DNA of 64,000 nt from Episyrphus balteatus. Its lineage: Eukaryota > Arthropoda > Insecta > Diptera > Syrphidae. Below, piece after piece: positions 48,430-60,705 of the stretch. The translations under genes were made by a program, and so were the position numbers. Under the pieces are notes generated by a model. That model was not told the DNA's origin and ran no database searches. It saw nothing but the letters and a program-made list of their open reading frames with translations. Position 1 is the first letter of the stretch, and every line of letters begins with the position of its first letter. The stretch covers positions 76,880,867 through 76,944,866 of the forward strand of contig NC_079136.1 in assembly GCF_945859705.1 (NCBI RefSeq), in the 5' to 3' direction.

Positions 48430-49500
48430 ATATAAAATGCACGACTGGGTCGCACGAACTTGCTCTTAGAGTTCAAGTTGCTTAAATTTTTAAGACTTTT
48501 TTATATAGAAACTTGGGAAATGTAGGTACCCTATAAAAAAAAAAAAAAAATTTAAATTCATTTTTCAAAAAAATAAAACAATATCTGAAATCAAATCGCC
48601 CCACAAAACAAGTACGCAGTTTTATTTGATATATTAAGGTGCATTTTTAGAAAAAAAAATTTTCAAAATCGTTAGAGCCGTTTTTTAAAAAACTAATTTT
48701 TTATAAATAATTTTTTCAAAAAAAAAAAGTTTAAAAATAAAATTGGTATGCCATTTTGTAGAAATAACTAATCAACATCTAAAAACAAAATTTCAAAAAA
48801 ATTCAATGTACCGTTTTCGAAAATTAGATTTTTCAATTTTTATTTTTGGATTATGTTTTAATTACAAAATGCTTTTATATAAAAAATTTCGTTGAAATAC
48901 AATAAGTAGTTTTGCAGAAAATCCGATTTGAAAAAAGCGGTCCTATGGCAGGTACCGTTAATAATGATTTTCAAAAAAAATTTTTTTCTTCAAAAGATAG
49001 ACCTTAAAACTAACACTTGAATTTTTTTTAACAAAATCGTTGGAGCCGTTTTCGTGAAATTAAACTTTTCCGAAATTTTTGTATGACAGGTACCGTTATT
49101 TTTGGTCCAAAAAAATTAATTCCAAAAACCCCTCTGGAGAGTCTCCAAAAACTGCAACATAGCAAGTTTGGAGTCAATCGGTCCATCCGTTTAGGCTCTA
49201 GTTCCTTATACAGACAGACAGACAGACAGACAGACTGTCAGACTGACAGACTGACAGACTGACAGACTGACAGACTGACAGACTGACAGACTGACAGACT
49301 GACAGACTGACAGACTGACAGACTGACAGACTGACAGACTGACAGACTGACAGACTGACAGACTGACGGACAGACGGACAGGTGGACTTCCGGGACCCAC
49401 TTTTTTGGCATTGTCTATCATCGTAATGTCATGGAAAAATGTTATCTCAACTTTTTTTTTTTGTACGAATGCATAACTTGATATATAGTACCTATATCGC
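48430..49500 (+). repeat. Dispersed repeat beginning ACTGGGTCGCAC, copy B, most complete
   Basis: Begins GCACGACTGGGTCGCACGAA and ends with CACTTTTTTGGCATTGTCTA, TCATCGTAATGTCATGG and ATATATAGTACCTATATCGC. It includes the minisatellite at 49211-49382. Same order of blocks as copies A, C, D and E. No recognisable protein. Confidence 0.85.
49211..49382. repeat. CAGACTGA minisatellite inside dispersed repeat B
   Basis: A near-perfect tandem array of the 8-base unit GACAGACT, about 18-20 units, preceded by five 4-base CAGA units and followed by a few more diverged GACGGACA units. Copy C of the same repeat has only a short CAGACAGACAGACGG run at the same place, so the array expanded within copy B. 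The repetitive Cys-Leu-Ser-Val frame on the minus strand is a by-product. Confidence 0.95.
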
Positions 49501-49719
49501 AAGTAAAAATATGAGTAAGAGCTTCTCTTTTTCTTATTCCTTTAATTCAGCGCTGTCATGATATCGATACGATGGGATCATAGCAATCCAACGTACATGA
49601 GATGATATTTTTAACATATAGGCTTCCTCGGATCTGTGTTCTTCTAATTCTTTCAAATTAGTTAAGATGAAGATCTTCATCTGAGCTACCGATAAATTAC
49701 TCTCATACATTCTGTTCAT

Positions 49720-50480
49720 TGTAAAATATTGTCAACCCTAAAGCCTTTCTTTCATCCTGATACATACTTTGGATTGCATCTGTAGCCGCGACAAACCCGC
49801 ATTGGTCCTCAGACAGCCTAGTTATGTTTCACAGTCAGCTCCCCAAGACTCGATCAACTAACTTTATGGTGTGTGGCACCAGCTTAATTGAACGGTTATT
49901 ATCACAGCCTCGCGTATCATCCTTACCTAGGAAGAAAGTAATCCCTGCATTGGTTAGACATGGAAATACCTCGTATGAGCTTGGAAACAAGGATCATGAG
50001 CCATCTAAACCCGATGTTTCCTATGGTTTTCCAAAACTCTAAGAGTATTTCGTCTAGCTGAAAAGCTTTTCACTTTTTGGATTACTTAACCGCCTCATTA
50101 ACTTCTTCGACTGTGACGTCGGATACTAAGTTTAAGTTAGGTGAAGTTTTTGGAAAGTATAGCCTCGAAAAGTATTCATTTAAAAGATCGTCACAATATT
50201 GTCGCCACCTGTGAAGAATTTCGTCGTCTTGCACAAGTAGTTGGTCTTGACGATTGGTAATTAACCTTGGCACACTAATCTTCTGAGAGTAGACATTTCA
50301 TTCAGCTCCCGATATTGGTCTTCTGTATTCTTTACTTTAATTTGGACTCACTTCTTTTCATTCATTTATTCCATCAACATAATTCTTCGTCTTGTTGGTA
50401 ATGTGCTTTTGCAACCCCCAACAGTGTTTTGGCCTTTTCTATGGTTTTTTCCTTATCCAGATTATACCATTTGATCTTCA
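49720..50480 (-). pseudogene. Non-LTR retrotransposon (LINE) reverse transcriptase relic
   Basis: Minus-strand frames show EILHRWRQYCDDLLNEYFSR and DVTVEEVNEAVK (the pre-RT linker DEILxRWxxYFxxLLN), then after frame changes KTIGNIGFRWLM, GCDNNRSIKLVPHTIKLVDR (the CxNYRxISLLxHxxKxxERV block) and QCGFVAATDAIQSMYQDERK (QFGFVxxxSTTDAI). Multiple stops and frameshifts; the FADD block is not visible. It fits an RTE- or jockey-related LINE, inactive. Confidence 0.85.
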
Positions 50481-52732
50481 CAAAAGTCTATGTATGTGTA
50501 TTGGATTTTTTTTTTGCCATAAGAAACACATACTCCAAAGTACAAAGTAATTGTGTCAAAACATATTTTGAAAAGAATTGATCGTATACGATTTGTTTGT
50601 AGGTAATACTTTTAGAGGAGATTTTTTATAGATTTGTTAACGAAGTTTGTTCCCCCAAGTACAGCATTCACTGTATTTATCAACAGTTTACTTTAACTAT
50701 TTCGGAAAGTAAAAGTAATAAATCTTTGAAAAATTTCTTAGCGAAGTGAAACTCACAAGCTTTTTTGCACGAAGCAGAACAAAAATTCTGTAACAAAAAG
50801 AGCAGACTTTTTTAGGTAGGTAATTTACTTTTTTCTCAGCTTTGTATCTTCTTTAGATTGTTAGCTACCATTTAAATGATATTTATTCTATTGATGATTT
50901 CAGAGTAACATAACGTGACGCTTAGCAGTTTAATGGTTAATCTTAAGCCTTTTATAGTAATAAATACATTTCATTAAAAAAAAAAAACTCCAAGTATGCC
51001 TATTTATAACTGATTGCATTTTCCTTGCCTATAAATATGAAATGTGGTAATATTTTAGAGTGATATTTTTAATATACATACATATGTTGGGCTAAGTGGT
51101 TTAATTATCTTTGGGAGATATTCTTCAGTATTTAAATTACTCTTCCAAAAAACAAAACAAAAAAACACACTTATAGATACTTAGGAAATGCAGACATAAT
51201 TCGTTTTTTTTTTTAAGATTGTGTGCATCAGTTTTAATGGATAAAATATAGCTTATCTTAATTGTTTTCCGATGATTATATTTTGAAGAAGGCATATAAA
51301 ATAAAAATACATATTTTGTTAATTTATAATTTTTAAATCAGTAAATTTAATTTTTTTTTAAATGGGTTACGTATAGCGAGTTATTGTACTTACCAGCCAA
51401 AAATGCACATATTATTAACTTTTTTTGGCTAATAATAAATTGTTAAAAAAGAATATAGCAAGATCTGCGCAGTATTCGAGATATTCTTTTTTTTTTGTTC
51501 CCATATTGTGCGCCGAATTATGTATATGTATGTCCGAAATGGTTTTGAGAAACATGATCCCCATCCAATAGGTATAATAAATTTATTTCAGTAAGATGAT
51601 TTTAAAAATGTTGAATTTTTAGAACACGAATAAAGACGAACACGAATAAAAACGACGTTTGGTTTTCAAACAATCTACTTAGACTTCGGGTTGATCAAAA
51701 GCGCCTTTCACTGCACCGATACTATCTCACTTCTCACCTAGGTAAAATTAGAATGCGGTGACAAGTGTTCTTTTTTCACAAATTTTTGATATTTTTGAAA
51801 CTAGCCCTATTTTTTTCTACAGTTAGGTATATCCTCATGATACCTAATACTATTTTTAAACCTCTTTTGAGACTGCTATCAACCTAAAGTCATTAGGTAT
51901 TCAAAAAAATCAGGATGAATTATAAAATGGATTTTGGAACCTTAACAAATTTTTGATTCTGCAGCCCTGTTTTATAAATTTTCAGTTGCGATTAACATTT
52001 CTGAAATAAATAAAATCCATTTTTTACCATAAAAATGTAAGGAATTTCTTTCAAAACTGTAATTTTATAGCTCAAAAAATTTTGATTTTAAAATAAATCC
52101 TTTCATATTTTTGAGATAAAATGTATTTTATAGCAATTCTGAAATTGTAGTGTATAGTGAATATTATTATGGTTTATATAATCTTATCAATCATTAAATC
52201 ATTGTAACCGTTATAAAAAGCAATCTGTTCTATTCTTTCATATTTGGTTTTATAATTTGTAATAGATAAAGGGAGTCTTACTAAGCATTGCACCATATAA
52301 TGAAATGCTGCTTGTTTATTTCGGATTGAGTTATGTGAGGAATTTAATACATATAATGTGCTCGCTTTAACAAGTTATCCCACTCAGAACGTTTGTATTA
52401 TCAGCCAAAATAGCCCATTGAATATGAGTAGGTATATAGCCCAAAATTTGTAGTTTGTCTTTAGTCTTTTATTTAAAACCTTTATAAAAATGTATTGTTT
52501 TACACAGAATAATAATCTACTTAAATCAATAAAATTTCTATTCTATTTCGTGCTATGAAAAATAAATTTCAGGAGTACTAAAGTGGGTCAAAAAATCGGT
52601 TATGTTTATTTTTTACTTACAAAGAAAAAAAGGATTTTTTCTTGTCGTTGGAGTTTTACTTGAAAAGTAAATTATTTGTTGCCATTTTAAATAAAGGTCA
52701 TAAAATAACATTTATTTTTAAAAAAGACAAAT

Positions 52733-53270
52733 TTCGGTCAATGTCTGAGAGAAACCTTTATTTTGTATTTTTGTATGTTTCGGTCAACCAGTGAGATTTA
52801 TCGCTAAGAGAAAAAATAAATCTCATATGCAAATTTATCAATTAGAACATTGGTCTTCTGAAATATTCGAAATTGCATTGGCCGTCCCAGCGACTCAAAT
52901 CACAGTGGAAAGGACATTTTTCATTTTACATTTTATTTTAAGCGAAAAGAGATATTATCTTGGGCCAAAAAAACTTTGAGAGTCTATTATTAGTTGAACC
53001 TAACACATAAAGTAAGAAAAAACATCCTTTTCGTATTTATTTTTGCAAAATAAAGACATTTTTGACATATTCGACTTTTTCCTTTGAATTACCAATTTTT
53101 GATTTATTTTCTGCGAAAACGGTTAAAGGTTGACCTTTTCCATTTATTTTTTTTGTAAAAATCTCAACCTTTGAGAGATATTTAAAAAAATAAAAAATAT
53201 ATCTCAACCGATAACCTTTATTTTTGATTTTTTTAAAATAAATCTCAAACATTAACCGAAACTTATTTAA
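52733..53270 (+). mobile_element. hAT-type transposon relic with C-terminal dimerisation domain
   Basis: The plus-strand frame 52791-52979 includes YQLEHWSSEIFEIALAVPAT, QITVERTFFILHFILSEKRY and LGPKKL, the conserved hAT C-terminal dimerisation motif (normally VPATSxxxERxFSxxxxIL). The flanks TTTCGGTCAATGTCTGAGAG (52734) and, in reverse, TTTCGGTTAATGTTTGAG (about 53245) form inverted ends, with TTTCGGTCAACCAG nested inside. No full transposase remains. Confidence 0.8.
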
Positions 53271-53484
53271 TGTAATATGGTAACTCTCAGAAAGAAAATA
53301 ATTTAAAATAAAAGTTGACTGTTATCTTGATCTCTGCTTTAAACATTAAAAAATATTTAAATAAAACAATATTACATACAAAATATTTAAATTTCAATTT
53401 TTTTTTAAATCCAAATCAAAATTCTTTTTCTGATTTTTTTTATATAAAAAAATGAGCAGTTTGGTTTCTACCAATCAGATTTGA

Positions 53485-53920
53485 AAAAGCGGTTCTATGG
53501 CAGGTACCATTAATAATGATTTTCAAAAAAAAAATGTTGTCATCAATAGATAAACCTTGTTTAAAAACTAACATTTGAATTTTTTTTAACAAAATCGTTG
53601 GAGCCGTTTTTGAGAAAATTAAACTTTTCCGAAAATAGTACATGACGGGTACCGTTATTTTTGGTAAAAAAAAAAATAATTCCAAAAACCATCTAAAAAA
53701 TGCTACATAACAAGTTTGTAGTCAATCGGTCCATCCGCTTAGGCTGTAGTTTCTTATACAGACAAACAGACAGACAGACGGAATTCCAGGACCCACTTTT
53801 TTTGCATTCTCTATCATCGTAATGTCATAATAATAATAAAATAATATCTCAACTTTTTTTTTTACGAATGCATAACTTGATATATAGTAACTACCTATAT
53901 CGCAAGTAAAAATATTTGGG
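53485..53920 (+). repeat. Dispersed repeat ACTGGGTCGCAC family, copy C (3' part)
   Basis: Contains AAGCGGTTCTATGGCAGGTA, AACAAAATCGTTGGAGCCGT, GACAGACAGACGGAATTCCA and TATATAGTAACTACCTATAT in the same order as copy B, lacking the 5' half. Unexpanded CAGA run. Confidence 0.8.
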
Positions 53921-54630
53921 CGTATTCATAGACACTTTTGAATTGCTTTGGATAAACTCCAGTTTAAGAAATATCATTTTATGAAGACTGCTTGGTTAAA
54001 ATATTAATATATTAATATTGTATATGTACATTTTGTAAAAGACAAAAGTTAATCCCATTTAAAATAATGTAAGTGAATGAAGTGTTTTGAAAAAAAAAAA
54101 AAAAATGGTTCCAAGCTCGGAATTTTGAAAAAATGTAGGTATGTAATTCGTAAAAAAATCTAAATTTATGTTTCAAAACTTAAAAATTAATAAAAAATAA
54201 CATAATTGTTGTATTGAAATATTTGATTTTTTCTATAAATTTGACACATTCAAACTTTTTGTATTTAACTTTCAACATTAAAGGCTATTGAATAAAAAAA
54301 CAAATAATTTTATATTTTTTCGTTGACAAAAAAAAAGTTGTATTTATTTTTTTTTTTTTTCAGGAAAAAGTTTTTTTGGAAATGAAAAACTTTTTGAGTT
54401 TTTTTAGAAACAATCATTCTGTTCTGAATTCAACTAAAAATCAATATGGTCAACAGTTTTTAAAAGATAAATTTACATTTATGACAAAAAAAGATTTTGT
54501 TAGTTAATGTTTTTTTCAAAATACTTAGTTTTTGGATCATTTTTTCAAAAAACACTTCATTTAATTTACTTGATTTTTATATTACAAATAGGAATAAACT
54601 TCTGACTTTTTATAAATGTATGCCTAAGGG

Positions 54631-54720
54631 CCGGTTTGTTGACACTCGATTATCTTTTAATTAAGGATTTCTGTATGGAATAATCCTTGATTAAAAGATA
54701 ATCGACTGTGAACAAACCGG
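54631..54720. repeat. 90-bp inverted repeat CCGGTTTGTT...AACAAACCGG
   Basis: Perfect inverted ends CCGGTTTGTT and AACAAACCGG, with an inner pairing of TCGATTATCTTTTAATTAAG to its partner CTTGATTAAAAGATAATCGA and a short loop. Looks like a tiny MITE or a stem-loop; function unknown. Confidence 0.75.
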
Positions 54721-55290
54721 CACTAAATATTGTAGGTGTTCCCTTTGTGTTCAAATTGTCAATTTGTGAGAAAATTGTTCGACCGCTCAAAGGATGACAA
54801 AATTTTACCTCACTTCATTAAATCCCGTATGATACTTCTTTTTCTCACATTTTTAATACAGAAATTCAGGACCACTGTACGCACTCTCAAATTTCAATTA
54901 ATAAACAAAAAAGCAGCAAACAAATGTCAATTAAAAAAAAACATGTGATGCAAACATAGATTACCTTCTTTTTTTAATAGTTCTAAACCGCAAGCAACAT
55001 TTATTAGACAGGTCACAGGTCAGAGAATTAAACTTTTGTTTTCTATTTTATAAACATATCTAAATATATGCATTTTACAAAAATAAATGAGAAATGAACA
55101 CACTTCAACAAGTGTCAAGCTAGAAATGTCAGAAAAAGCTGAAAAACTAAACTTATTTTCTTTTTTTTAGAACATTTTTAGTAATTTTTTGTGTGACATT
55201 TTTGGGTTTTTGCTTACATTGTTTACGCACTAACTCTTCATGCAAATTTGGATTCCAAACATGTGTATTTTTCAAGTATTGAAAATAAAA

Positions 55291-55520
55291 ATAATCTTTT
55301 TTATCAAAAAACAAAACCGACTTCCATGTATAAAAACTGCGTTTTATGGTATTTTTAGAAGTTTATATGGCCAGAACTAAACTAAACACTGCAAGCACCA
55401 GCTATCCAATACAAAAAGAATTATCAAAAATGGTTCACTCAGTCCAAAGTTATGAGGTAACAAACATAAAAAAAAAGCATACAGACGAATTGAATACCTC
55501 CTACTTTTAGGAAGTCGGTA
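55291..55520. mobile_element. CCGACTTCC / GGAAGTCGG repeat, fourth copy
   Basis: Starts ATAATCTTTTTTATCAAAAA, then ACAAAACCGACTTCCATG; contains AAAGTTATGAGGTAACAAAC and ACAGACGAATTGAATACCTC and ends GGAAGTCGGTAAAA. The GGGACCACACTGC block is partly deleted. Confidence 0.75.
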
Positions 55521-56778
55521 AAAAAGGAGAATCATACGGGCTTTCATAATTCAGACAATCTTTTGATACCATTTAATTTATGAAATTTAAACAAAATTTA
55601 AAAAAATGTTTTTGTTCATAAAAATCTTAATTTTAATTTAAAGAAACAATATGACAACAATGGAAATTTTTAACCCATAGAGGTTAAAGTATTTTTAATT
55701 GAAAAATAAGATCATTTAATTCGGAACTGTTCGGCCTGGTATTAGATGTTGCCATTTTTTAAGTTATCCGATAGTTATAACATAAAGTCTATGGTACGTA
55801 GATCACTTTAAATTGTACGTTCCATTTTTTGTCTTCATTCGTCTCTAATTGTAATGTAATGTAGTCGAAAAAATGTAATTTGACCAATAATTACTGATTA
55901 ATGTTATCATTAATCGATTGAGGATTACAAATAAAGTAATCATTAATCCGAATTACTGTTTACATTTTGTAATCAGTAATCAATAATATTTGATTACTTT
56001 TGTTGCCAATAGCTAATTACTTATTTTGACAACACTGCTTTTAATATTAAAAACTCAAATTGAGGTGACTTAAAATACACTTGGAGTTTAAAAAGAGATT
56101 TTGTTGGTATTAACGAGTACGAACGTTGCTATTAATCATTTCGTCAAACCAAAAGATAAATATTTTTCTACTGTGAAACCTGATTTCACTGAACTATGTT
56201 GTTTTTTGAACTTCTTAGATACGTTTAATAATAACTTATTTATAAATATATTCAATATGACATTAAATTAATTAAAAACATGAGGTAAACTTTTGAAGAT
56301 TCAATAAAAATAAAGGTAAGTAAATTAAAAATTAATTTATGTATTTACAGTTTACAACATTTTTAAAATCAATATTTGAATTTATTAATATGGTTTAAAA
56401 CTGACACAAATGTAAAACATGTGCTTTATTGTTCTCACTATTCATAAATGACATAGTTCAATATCTCTCTGGTGGAATACGAATAGAAGAAACTCAATTC
56501 ATAGCAATTTTCAGTTGCTGATAAATAAAACGTCTTGGTTCTTATTGTGAACAATGGGGACTTTAACGTCGAAAAGTCAAAATTTAACAAACAACAAAAT
56601 AAATATATCTACCAAATACCAAATTTTTAGCTCAGTTGTAAAGTCTACCGCACAAGTTTGATGAGTACGAAGATATGGAAAAAAAATCAAAGAAATTTTA
56701 TTTGAAAAAAAAAAAAACAATATTAAAGTTGTTAACTTAGACACTTATATTGGAAGCTGATTAATTTATTAAAGTCTT

Positions 56779-57432
56779 AAGCAGCGCCCATTATTATGTT
56801 GATATTGGATGATCAACACGCTTTATAAACAAAGTGTAGTAAATGTGAACGTGTTGTTCAATAGCGTTGTTTAATAGCGGCGCTCAACTTTTGCTGACCC
56901 GAACGCAACCCGATTGAAGTCGGTACGATCAATGAATGTTGCGTATGTTCTAGTTTGCAGACAGTGAAATGGCAGTTGAATTCAAAAATGAAATTTCACT
57001 GACATTCAAAATGAAAAATTGTACGTCCACATTTAACTGAGAGTGTGGACGAGTAGCAAGTTGGTCAACAATTTAAAAAACAGTGTTGATCGACGCAGCT
57101 TTAGGATTTGAAGAAGATCGGTTTATCAAGAAAATGTTGTTCTATAGCTGCGTCTAGATATGTTGATTTGTGATATTCAACACACTTGATCAACAAAGTT
57201 TAGCAAATGTGAACTTGTTGCTCAATAGCGCTACTCAACTTTTGTTGACCCAAAAGGAACGCGATTGAAATCTGTAAAGATCAAAGAATGCTGCGAATTT
57301 TTCAGCTTGTTGACATTGGCATGGCAGTTGAATTCAAAAATAACATTTCACTGACAATCAAAATGAAAAATAACACGTCCACATATAACTGAGAATGTGG
57401 GCAACAACTTAAAAAATACTGTTGATTGACAT
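56779..57432. repeat. Two diverged tandem copies of a roughly 330-bp unit
   Basis: Copy one (about 56779-57108) and copy two (about 57143-57432) share TGATCAACA, AGTAAATGTGAACGTGTTG or its variant, GGCAGTTGAATTCAAAAAT, ATTTCACTGACA, AACTGAGAGTGTGG, and end in GTTGATCGAC or GTTGATTGAC. Spacer about 35 bp. No coding frame; likely an old tandem duplication of a mobile or satellite unit. Confidence 0.75.
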
Positions 57433-58167
57433 ATAATATGAACGCTTATGAAATAAGAAACAAAGACTGGTGGTTTGGTAAATGGCAGCATATTGCAGCT
57501 TCATTTGCTGAGAATCTTCAAGCGAATATAAGCAATATTAACATTTTATAGGAAAAATACCCAATAATCCAAAAAATGAAACTGAATGCAGGATAATATA
57601 CAGCCAGTTAAAAATATAATCTTTTAATAGCAACTATTTCTGCAAATACCCTAAAGAAATATCATTAATTTTCATAACAAGATGCGAGTTATTAACTTTT
57701 CTAACGGTAGTTTTGACCAGTTTTGTACAATATGTAACATCAAATCAAAAGAAACTGTTTCCTTTTTGTAAGTTTATGTGCAATTTTGAAACACCAGAGA
57801 ATCGCGTACTTTGGAAATAATTCTCTTTCGGTGTCAGCGACAGAACAATTAGACTGGACAATACTTATGAATTAATTAAAGACAGTCGAGAAATATATTT
57901 ATTATATTAAAATATTCATGTCAGAATATGCATAATCTCTTTTTTGATATTTAAGTAACAAATATAAGAAAAATATTTTAACTGATTTTTAAAAAAATAA
58001 TGCATACAAATAATTTGAAATTTTAAAAGTTGCTAGTCAAAGCAAAAGCTTATAAACTAAAATACCGATTGCAAAATTGTTGTAAATTGTAAATAAATGA
58101 ATTTTGTACTTACTTAAATAAAAATCTATTTCATCTACAACATTTAAAAAAAAGTCCATTCACTTAC

Positions 58168-58248
58168 CCTGTACATTAAAGGATTCCTGTCAATATCTGA
58201 TTCGGCATTTTCAACCAATGATTCCGATTCCGATAGAAAAGCAAGAAA
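58168..58248 (-). CDS. Dys: Dys exon before the 28 kb intron (FLAFLSESESLV...NPLMYR)
   Basis: 81 bp, 27 codons, phase 0 at both ends, acceptor TTCTAG (58249-58250), donor GTAAGT (58166-58167). It encodes FLAFLSESESLVENAESDID then RNPLMYR. In the long isoforms it splices across 28 kb to the exon beginning DLQSEIETHRG at 29904. The same acceptor is used by the Dp186-type first exon, which explains why both donors are phase 0. Confidence 0.93.
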
Positions 58249-58305
58249 CTAGAATGTTAAATTGCATTAGTAAATATTTTCTTCTATTTGCAATCTATAG
58301 AATAC

Positions 58306-58399
58306 CTGATCCATTGTACGATCAAACGATTGTAAACTATGAAGAGCAGCGTGTAGTTGTTTTCCACGATGAATAACACCGTTGTTTAAATTGGCATAC
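58306..58399 (-). CDS. Dys: Dys exon, spectrin-type repeat (ANLNNGVIHRGKQLH segment)
   Basis: 94 bp from acceptor TTTCTTAG (58400-58401) to donor GTATTC (58304-58305). One leading base completes Arg; the exit is phase 0 after Gln. It encodes YANLNNGVIHRGKQLHAALH then SLQSFDRTMDQ. The intron to the next exon is only about 57 bp, a typical fly minimal intron. Confidence 0.92.
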
Positions 58400-60247
58400 C
58401 TAAGAAATTAAATAGAATTGCAATATATTATAACTCGTATTTATTTATTTATAGTCAAAAATGTTTTTTTTTTTTTTATCAGAGAGCAAATATTTTATTA
58501 TTAAAAAGTAATGGGAGGGTACAGGACATAGATGACACAAGTCAACTTAAAATGTACACTAAATTTCGTTAAGCAGGAAGAAAAGGAATGAAAATAAAAA
58601 AAAAATAAAAATTGTTGGTTTCTTAGTTTCCATAAAAGTAAATACAAAATTAGTAATGGTCCTCATCATAAAACATACTTTTGAGGGGACTTAGTAAAAA
58701 TTGTAAACGAAATTTGAACCCATGCAGATATTCGAACATTTTAGTACAAAACAAAGAGATAAGTTTCGTTCATCCTTAGCAAACGTTTGTTTTTGTTTAA
58801 CGCGCAAAATGACAATGAGCTACATACTGAATACAAATTACATTGTATTTTTTTTTTTTTTGTTAAAATAAATTGTTTTACGCGTAAGTTATAAAAAGAA
58901 TTTACTTTTATTTGATAATAGTTACTACACAAAATTGTGACCATCGAGCTAATTGACCATTTTGGATGAAATTGAGAAAGAATTCAAAGCCATTTGAATG
59001 TACTTTTAATTCGATTTAAAAAAAAAATTGTTTATTTAGCTAAGGTTAGCTCAATAGAGATAGGACAGTAATTAGTTTAAAAATGGTTTTCTTGTTACTT
59101 TTGAAGGGCTTGCAAAAAACAGTTAATATAAATGAGTTATAGGTACAATAAAAGTGTTTAATCAACAATTCTAAGTTTCTGCATTTTATATCTTGTTAAA
59201 ATTTCTAAGTTTTCAGGAAAAAAAAACTTAATAAAAAATGTACTAAACTTGGAAAAAAGTGCAGCCACATAATCTTATTTAAACTATTTTCTAGTTTATT
59301 TAAAACCTAGACCAAATTCTTCAAAATATTTCTTGATTTTCGATAGCACCCACAAAATTTTCAGGTCGTTCTTAATCATATCTGACTGGAGAATGCTGAT
59401 TCCAAAAACAATATTAGTTTTTTTCTTTAAATTCAACAATCCCGAAACAAATTGTGACCTGAGGTGAGACTATGTTAATTATATGTTTTTTCGGTTGCTA
59501 AAACAAAATACGAAATTTATTTTACCCCGTCACGTCAGGTTTTTGACATAACCTCAAAAAAATTTTGTTTCTGGGTGTCTGTCAACACTTTTAGAGGTTA
59601 TCTAGGACTCGGTTTCAGCGAACAAAAAACAGCTAATGAACATAGTCTCACCTCCAGGATACTAGAAAAAGAACTAGTGATTAAGAGATTGACATCATCT
59701 ATAAAATGTTTTGTAAAAATGCACGACTGGGTCGCACGTAGTTGCTTTTGTAGCTAAGTACAGAGGGTAAAAAAAAAATAATTGAACAAATTTTTTTTTT
59801 GAAAATTTGAATAAATCTTTTTTTTTAATGATGACAAATATCTGTCTGTAAAATTTTAAAGAAAATCGTTCAGAATTTGACGAAATATGCATACCATACC
59901 ATAAAAATGTGTTAATTTTCGCAAAAAACAGGCCATATTTCCGTTATCCGATTTTTTTGAGAAAAACTAAAAACTAAAAACACAAATTAAATCCTGACAA
60001 CCGTTTTCGAAAAAATAACAATACTTAGAAAACGTTATATGGGAGATATATGTACATATATGTACGTTAAAAAGGAGATATTGAAAAAATTAAAAACGGG
60101 TCTTGGAAAATCATCTGTACGAAGTTTCAGGCGACATGACGTAAACCACTTTTTTAAACTTCTCAATCATCGTAGTGTTGGTTTTGATTAAAACCTGGAT
60201 GTTTGTTTCCTGCTCTAAGCATGCAAATACAAATTTAAAATAATTAC
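58400..60247 (-). other. Dys: Dys intron, 1.8 kb
   Basis: Contains dispersed repeat copy D (59718-60190). 58400-59717 shows only AT-rich sequence with a T run at about 58850. No exon-like frame. Confidence 0.8.
59718..60190 (+). repeat. Dispersed repeat ACTGGGTCGCAC family, copy D
   Basis: Begins TGCACGACTGGGTCGCACGT and ends ACCACTTTTTTAAACTTCTC with AATCATCGTAGTGTTGG, matching the ends of copy B with diverged middle. Shorter than B by about 600 bp. Confidence 0.75.
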
Positions 60248-60381
60248 CTAACGTTTACAGATTCGGTCATTTTCTTTATTCTGGATGTATCATCAGATGC
60301 ATACACAGCAATTAATTTTTGTGTAAGTGTGTTGAAAAGTTCGATTTGCTGTTTATTTTGATGAAGCTCAGCGTGGAAAGA
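60248..60381 (-). CDS. Dys: Dys exon, spectrin-type repeat (SFHAELHQNKQ segment)
   Basis: 134 bp from acceptor CTTTCAG (60382-60383) to donor GTAATT (60246-60247). It begins in phase 0 with Ser and ends with AG, completed by G of the next exon to Arg. It encodes SFHAELHQNKQQIELFNTLT through TESVNV. Helical, charged and free of stops in one frame only. Confidence 0.92.
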
Positions 60382-60440
60382 CTGAAAGTTTTTGAAAAAT
60401 CAATTAAAGTTAAGTCGCTGTAAGTATCATAAAAACTCAC

Positions 60441-60561
60441 TTTTTGTTCCTTTTGCTGTGCTTCCAATACATCGGCTGTAGTTGCAACAGCTCCCATTCG
60501 TTCTGCTCGATTTTCCATACGAGCTAACCATTTTTCAATTTCCAGTCTCTTAGCTTCATAT
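60441..60561 (-). CDS. Dys: Dys exon, spectrin-type repeat (EKWLARMENR segment)
   Basis: 121 bp from acceptor ATAG (60562-60563) to donor GTGAGT (60439-60440). The first base A completes Arg; the exit is phase 0 after Lys. It encodes YEAKRLEIEKWLARMENRAE and on to EAQQKEQK, a charged amphipathic helix with a Trp at the expected repeat position. The open frame runs past the donor in the genomic strand, but the donor and downstream phase fix the end. Confidence 0.92.
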
Positions 60562-60614
60562 CTATAAAGACAACGAATTTAATGAATGTATATTATGTTG
60601 ATATAAATATATAC

Positions 60615-60705
60615 CTTTGAGAGTCTCCAAGCATATTTTTGAGTTGTGCTGATCGCTGCAAAACGGCTTGTGATGTATCATCCCAATGCTCTCGCAATCT
60701 TGTGA
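60615..60705 (-). CDS. Dys: Dys exon, spectrin-type repeat (EHWDD segment)
   Basis: 91 bp between acceptor TTTTTAG at 60706-60707 and donor GTATAT at 60613-60614. It enters with two bases and leaves with two (AG), completed to Arg by the next exon. It encodes TRLREHWDDTSQAVLQRSAQ and on to GDSQ, with the conserved Trp typical of helix A of a spectrin repeat. It continues directly into the YEAKRLEIEKWL exon. Confidence 0.92.

Larger units (their letters stand above)
42931..58167 (-). other. Dys: Dys intron, part upstream of the Dp186-type exon
   Basis: 15.2 kb. The Dp186-type promoter must lie here, but no convincing core element was found close to the ATG. Mobile relics are listed separately. 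44.1-46.1 and 46.3-48.4 kb are less repetitive than the rest, with a short GACGACGGACGACGACC stretch near 47220 and a TG run near 46064; these may hold leader exons or regulatory DNA, but nothing specific can be shown. 50.5-52.7 kb and 55.5-56.7 kb show nothing. Confidence 0.7.

Noticed and set aside
49206..49502. 98-residue Cys-Leu-Ser-Val repetitive protein on the minus strand
   Set aside because: It is the translation of the CAGACTGA minisatellite, not a gene.
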